From assembly GCF_008369165.1 (NCBI RefSeq), contig NZ_VOBA01000002.1, forward strand, positions 62,001 to 126,000: DNA of 64,000 nucleotides, in the 5' to 3' direction. The notes under the pieces were generated by a model that worked only from the letters and a program-made list of their open reading frames with translations, was not told the DNA's origin and made no database searches. Shown in pieces: positions 60,551-64,000 of this stretch (its first letter is position 1; each line of letters opens with the position of its first letter). The stretch is from Dietzia sp. ANT_WB102. Its GTDB lineage: Bacteria > Actinomycetota > Actinomycetes > Mycobacteriales > Mycobacteriaceae. The position numbers and the translations under genes were made by a program.

Positions 60551-61435
60551 TCAGGTTCTGGCGACGGACGGGACGAGCGCGCGCAGTGCGGCGGTGAGGC
60601 GAGCGGACCCGGCGGCTCCGGCGTCCAGCACCTCGGTGTGGTCCAGCGGCTGACCGGTGACTCCGGCGGCGAGGTTGGTCACGAGCGACACCGCGACCAC
60701 GCCGAGGCCGAGCCCCCGGGCGGTGATGGTCTCGGGCACCGTCGACATGCCCACGAGGTCGGCTCCGAGGGCGCGCAGCATGTGGATCTCGGCCGGGGTC
60801 TCGTACTGCGGGCCGGACATGGCAGCGTAGACGCCCTCCGCTGGGCGGACGCCAGCGTTTCCGACGGTGGGGCCATCTGCGGTGGGGTCATCGGACTCGA
60901 TGGATTCGGCTGCTCCGATCGCGCCCGCCGCCGCGGCGCGGAGACGTGGGCAGTAGGCGTCGACCATGTCCACGAACAGCGACCCGGTCAGCGGCGAGCG
61001 CCCGGTGAGGTTGAGATGGTCGCGAACGAGGACCAGATCGCCGACGGCCATGTCGCCGCGCAGTCCGCCGGCGGCGTTGGTGAGCACCAGCACCCGGGCC
61101 CCGACCGCCCCCGCCACGTGGGCGGGGTGAACGACAGGGGCGGTGCCCACGCCCTCGTAGAGGTGGGTGCGCCCGGCCACGGACAGCAACGGAACGCCGT
61201 CGACCAGGCAACTGGTGACGGTCCCGCGGTGGCCGGCGGCGGTGGGGGCGAGGAAACCGGGTAGGTCGCGGGCCGGGATGGTCACGGCGGTGTCCGGGTC
61301 GGCGAGCCCGTCCACGACCTCGGACCATCCCGACCCCAGGACCAGGGCTACGTCATGGTGGTCCCGGCCGGTGAGTTCCGCGATCCGCTCGGCGGCGGCG
61401 CGGGCTTCGTCGGTGGGGGACAGCAGGGGCGCCAT
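60551..61435 (-). CDS. purine nucleoside phosphorylase (trimeric, class I)
   Basis: A 294-residue phosphorylase of inosine and guanosine. Motifs: VALVLGSGWSEVV, the phosphate site GRTHLYEGVG, LTNAAGGLRGDM, AMSGPQYETPAEIHML and GMSTVPETITARGLG. It is about 25 residues longer than usual because of an acidic insert (AAESIESDDPTADGPTVGN) near residue 180. The ATG at 61,435 was chosen; an ORF extends further but is not conserved. It is the deoD/pnp position of the mycobacterial order, followed by pmmB with 11 bases between. Confidence 0.92.
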   Translation of the reverse strand: MAPLLSPTDEARAAAERIAELTGRDHHDVALVLGSGWSEVVDGLADPDTAVTIPARDLPGFLAPTAAGHRGTVTSCLVDGVPLLSVAGRTHLYEGVGTAPVVHPAHVAGAVGARVLVLTNAAGGLRGDMAVGDLVLVRDHLNLTGRSPLTGSLFVDMVDAYCPRLRAAAAGAIGAAESIESDDPTADGPTVGNAGVRPAEGVYAAMSGPQYETPAEIHMLRALGADLVGMSTVPETITARGLGLGVVAVSLVTNLAAGVTGQPLDHTEVLDAGAAGSARLTAALRALVPSVART

Positions 61436-61440
61436 CCGCG

Positions 61441-61980
61441 TCAGGCGCCGGGGCCGACGTTGCGCGATTCGCGGGTGCGCAGCTCGCGCACGTACTGCGC
61501 GGGCGCGCCCGCGCATTCGGCGGCGTCGGCGAGCAGTCCCAGGTAGCGCGCGGACGGGAGGCCGCCCTCGAAGGCGTCCATCACGTACAGCCAGGCGAGC
61601 ACGGTGTCGTCGGTCCCGGTCGGTGTGATGTCCACAGCGAATTCGGATTCCTGCGCGTCGACAGGGGGGGCGTCGGGAACGGTGGGTCGGCGCGTGATTC
61701 GGACACGGATCTTGGGCGCGGGCATCCGATCCGTGCCCTCCCAACGGTCCAGGGCGCGGACGTCCTCGTCGGGGACGTCGTAGAGCACCACGAACACTCT
61801 GGACTCCGGATCTTCGACGACCGTGGCGACGGCACCCTCCCACGTGGGGTCGTCCCCGGCGAAGGTGAGGCGCCAACCCTCGAGCCACCCTGTCCCCGCG
61901 AAGGGTGAGTGCGGCGCGCGGGTGTTCATCTGGTCGGGATACATGTTCGTCCCGTACGCGGCGTAGAGAGGCACGAGCAC
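61441..61980 (-). CDS. gamma-glutamylcyclotransferase-like protein
   Basis: A 179-residue AIG2/GGCT-fold protein. The loop YAAYGTNMYPDQM is the YGxN substrate motif and the likely catalytic Glu lies in DDPTWEGAVATVVED. It matches Rv3304 in position (between deoD and lpdA). The substrate is unknown. GTG start at 61,980; a second GTG two codons in is equally possible. Five bases separate its end from the purine phosphorylase gene start. Confidence 0.82.
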   Translation of the reverse strand: MLVPLYAAYGTNMYPDQMNTRAPHSPFAGTGWLEGWRLTFAGDDPTWEGAVATVVEDPESRVFVVLYDVPDEDVRALDRWEGTDRMPAPKIRVRITRRPTVPDAPPVDAQESEFAVDITPTGTDDTVLAWLYVMDAFEGGLPSARYLGLLADAAECAGAPAQYVRELRTRESRNVGPGA

Positions 61981-62123
61981 AACCCTAGCCCCTTCGGCGG
62001 TGTCGGCTCGATGTCCTCCGGCCCCGCCCCGGTGGTTCGACTACCGTGTACTGCGGACGTGACGCGATCCGCCACAGCGGGCCGCGGCGCCCGGCCCTTG
62101 ACCCTGTGAGCCGTGGAGGACAT

Positions 62124-63530
62124 GTGACGCAACGCATCATCATCATCGGCGGCGGCCCCGCCGGCTACGAGGCCGCGCTCGTCGCGGCCCAGTACGGTGC
62201 GGACGTCACGATCGTCGACTCGGACGGTATCGGCGGCAACTGTGTCTTGAGTGACTGCGTCCCGTCCAAGACGTTCATCGCCACGACCGGCGTGCGGACC
62301 GACATGCGGCGCGCGGAGGAGATGGGCGTCGAGGCCCACTTCGATCCCACCGCCTACCGGTTGGGACAGGTCAACGGCCGGGTCAAGTCGCTGGCCCGCG
62401 CCCAGTCTGCGGATATCCGGTCGCAACTCCAGCGTGAGGGCGTCCGGCTGCTGTCCGGGCGGGCCCGTCTCCACGACTCGCAACCCGGCATGGCCTCGCA
62501 CCGGGTGGCGGTGACGTTTGACAACGGGCAGGAAAAGATACTCGACGCCGACGTGGTCCTCGTCGCGACCGGCTCCAGCCCTCGCGTGTTGTCGGGGGCC
62601 GAACCCGACGGCGAGCGGATCCTCAACTGGCGTCAGCTCTACGACCTCACCGAACTGCCCACCCACCTGGTGGTCATCGGTTCGGGCGTCACCGGTGCCG
62701 AGTTCGTCTCGGCGTTCACCGAGATGGGCGTCAAGGTGACCATGGTGTCCAGTCGTGACCGCGTCCTGCCGCACGAGGACGCCGACGCCGCCCTCGTGCT
62801 GGAGGAAGCACTGAGCGAACGCGGCGTGTCGCTGGTCAAGCACGCTCGTGCCGACGCCGTCGAGCACTTCGAGGACGGCATCATCGTCCGTCTCGGGGAC
62901 GGACGCACGGTCAAGGGATCCCATGCGCTCATCTGCGTGGGATCCGTGCCCAACACCGAGGGCCTCGGTTTGGAGAGCGCCGGCGTCGAGCTGCAGCGCA
63001 GTGGTCACATCAAGGTCGACCGTGTCTCGCGCACCACCGCTCCGGGGATCTACGCGGGCGGTGACTGCACCGACTTGTTCCCGCTGGCGTCGGTGGCGGC
63101 CATGCAGGGGCGCATCGCGATGTACCACGCACTCGGCGAGGGCGTTAACCCCATCAAGCTGCGGACTGTCGCATCTGCGGTCTTCACGCGTCCGGAGATC
63201 GCCACCGTCGGCATCTCGCACGCGCAGATCGAAAGCGGCGAGGTGCCGGCGCGCGTGGAGGTCATGCCACTGGCAGGAAACCCGCGGGCCAAGATGCGCA
63301 GCCTGCGCCGCGGTTTCGTCAAGCTCTTCTGTCGCCCGGCCTCGGGCGTGGTGATTGGCGGCGTGGTCGTCGCCCCCACCGCCTCCGAGCTCATCCTGCC
63401 GATCTCGGTGGCGGTGCGCAATCAGCTCACGGTGGGCGATCTCGCTGGCTCGTTCTCGGTCTACCCGTCGATGACGGGCACCATCACGGAGGCGGCCCGC
63501 CAGCTCATGCGCCACGACGACCTCGACTGA
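62124..63530 (+). CDS. lpdA: NAD(P)H quinone reductase of the flavoprotein disulfide reductase family (LpdA-like)
   Basis: A 468-residue flavoprotein. FAD and NAD sites: IIIIGGGPAGYEAALVA and LVVIGSGVTGAEFVSAF; FAD contact GIYAGGDCTDLFPLASVA. The disulfide-type segment GGNCVLSDCVPSK keeps both cysteines, but the C-terminal base motif His-Pro-x-x-x-E is replaced by VYPSMTGTITEA, so lipoamide reductase activity is unlikely; mycobacterial LpdA is a quinone reductase. The GTG at 62,124 begins TQRIIIIGG directly. Divergent from the cyclotransferase gene. Confidence 0.9.
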   Translation: MTQRIIIIGGGPAGYEAALVAAQYGADVTIVDSDGIGGNCVLSDCVPSKTFIATTGVRTDMRRAEEMGVEAHFDPTAYRLGQVNGRVKSLARAQSADIRSQLQREGVRLLSGRARLHDSQPGMASHRVAVTFDNGQEKILDADVVLVATGSSPRVLSGAEPDGERILNWRQLYDLTELPTHLVVIGSGVTGAEFVSAFTEMGVKVTMVSSRDRVLPHEDADAALVLEEALSERGVSLVKHARADAVEHFEDGIIVRLGDGRTVKGSHALICVGSVPNTEGLGLESAGVELQRSGHIKVDRVSRTTAPGIYAGGDCTDLFPLASVAAMQGRIAMYHALGEGVNPIKLRTVASAVFTRPEIATVGISHAQIESGEVPARVEVMPLAGNPRAKMRSLRRGFVKLFCRPASGVVIGGVVVAPTASELILPISVAVRNQLTVGDLAGSFSVYPSMTGTITEAARQLMRHDDLD

Positions 63531-63898
63531 GCAGCCCGGACCGCGTATCCACTCGGCTCTAGCCCGGGGTCGCGCTCGACTCCTCTGTCCCGACGCCGTC
63601 CGAACAGCCCGCCTCGGGCTCGGCCCGGGCCCGCACGCCCGCCCCAGGCCCTGCCCGAGCGTGCACGCCCGTGTGGAGTCACTCAGTCAGCGTGGAATGA
63701 GGTCCGCCCTGCAGGAACGCTGCGCGCAGTGACTCCGCGCAAGGCTCGCGGCCGGATCCCGCCCTGGGCGACCTGTGGAGGCGGATGTCGGGCTTGCGGA
63801 CGGAACGACGAGGCAGCGCAATTCGGGCCGGGTAAGGCAGCACAATTCGCGCCGGGAGAGGCGACGGGGCGTCGGCCCCTGACGTACGGCCCTCGATG
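63531..63898. other. intergenic region with repeats between lpdA and glpK
   Basis: No gene is supported. It holds an inverted repeat (GGAGTCACT 63,675-63,683 / AGTGACTCC 63,728-63,736), a 22-base direct repeat with few mismatches (63,811-63,832 and 63,835-63,856; AGGCAGCGCAATTCG type) and a 13-base tandem repeat over the glpK stop (63,889-63,915). The first resembles the repeat at 4908-4975. Confidence 0.55.
63675..63736. repeat. inverted repeat GGAGTCACT...AGTGACTCC
   Basis: Nine-base perfect arms with a 44-base spacer that contains TGCAGGAAC and GCTGCGCGC, partly like the arms of the repeat at 34,022-34,081. Second copy of the type seen at 4908-4975, suggesting a dispersed family. Confidence 0.5.
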
Positions 63899-64000
63899 TC
63901 AGCCCTCGATGTCAGCCCAGCCCAGTGTCCGTTCGACCGCGTCGTCCCATCGTGCGAGCAGCCGCTCCCGCTCCTGCTCGGACATCCGCGGCGTCCAGCG
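63899..64000 (-). CDS. glpK: glycerol kinase, C-terminal end (partial)
   Basis: The last 33 codons and stop of a gene entering from the right edge: RWTPRMSEQERERLLARWDD then AVERTLGWADIEG. The pattern (Met-x-x-x-Glu-Arg ... Trp-x-x-Ala-Val-Glu-Arg-x-x-Gly-Trp) is the C-terminal helix of FGGY glycerol kinases. A glycerol gene is expected next to lpdA in the mycobacterial order, where glpD2 lies. Only the end is visible, so the name is moderately sure. Confidence 0.7.
   Translation of the reverse strand, partial: RWTPRMSEQERERLLARWDDAVERTLGWADIEG

Overview
The window is GC-rich, densely coding chromosome from a mycolic-acid actinomycete (order Mycobacteriales/Corynebacteriales). Evidence is the mycobacterial-type gene content: imuA'-imuB-dnaE2 mutasome, SAM-IV riboswitch ahead of metY, desA3-type desaturase with its own reductase, WXG/EspC-like small protein with an NlpC/P60 partner, F420/PPOX oxidoreductase, and GTG starts with many ATGA/GTGA overlaps. 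The order guaA ... imuA'/imuB ... dnaE2 ... folD ... metX/metY/icd ... trpS ... sdhCDAB/cdd/deoA ... upp/pmmB/deoD ... lpdA follows, from memory, the Mycobacterium tuberculosis order from about Rv3396c to Rv3303c. Dietzia is my best genus guess, but it is inference; no database search was possible.

Left part (1-24 kb): the end of guaA; a PspC-type envelope-stress module (LiaF-like membrane protein opposite a PspC-fused histidine kinase and LuxR-type regulator); lactate dehydrogenase; then the translesion mutasome genes imuA' and imuB behind a near-perfect mycobacterial SOS box, with dnaE2 a few genes downstream. Next come a FAD-linked oxidase; a four-gene translationally coupled metal ABC transporter/DtxR-family regulator operon with a perfect 16-bp palindrome over its first start codon; trmL, folD; and the methionine pair metY-metX behind a SAM-IV riboswitch.

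Middle (24-47 kb): icd, transporters, a secreted SGNH hydrolase, an exonuclease III-like gene, one AT-rich orphan membrane protein gene, trpS, an RNase HI fusion, a desaturase/ferredoxin-reductase pair divergent from a TetR regulator with a candidate operator, a D,D-carboxypeptidase, sdhCDAB ending in a strong terminator, and cdd-deoA.

Right part (47-64 kb): an operon encoding an EspC-like protein, an NlpC/P60 protein, a small protein, a second small protein and a YbaB-like protein is split by an approximately 8.5-kb integrated element (about 47,933-56,477). Removing one copy of the 6-bp GGGTCC core found at both ends restores a single in-frame host gene with an ATGA overlap to the next gene, which fixes the boundaries. 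The element carries a large serine integrase, small coupled ORFs, a RepA-like AAA ATPase followed by a dense GGACGG/CCGTCC iteron-like cluster, a WhiB-like regulator, an HK97-type major capsid protein, a possible small terminase-like protein, and right-end cargo (lipoprotein, DUF3800 protein). It has no visible portal, large terminase, protease or tail genes. It therefore looks like a phage satellite rather than a prophage and is the most interesting system here. After it come upp, pmmB, a purine nucleoside phosphorylase gene, a gamma-glutamylcyclotransferase-like gene, lpdA and the end of glpK.
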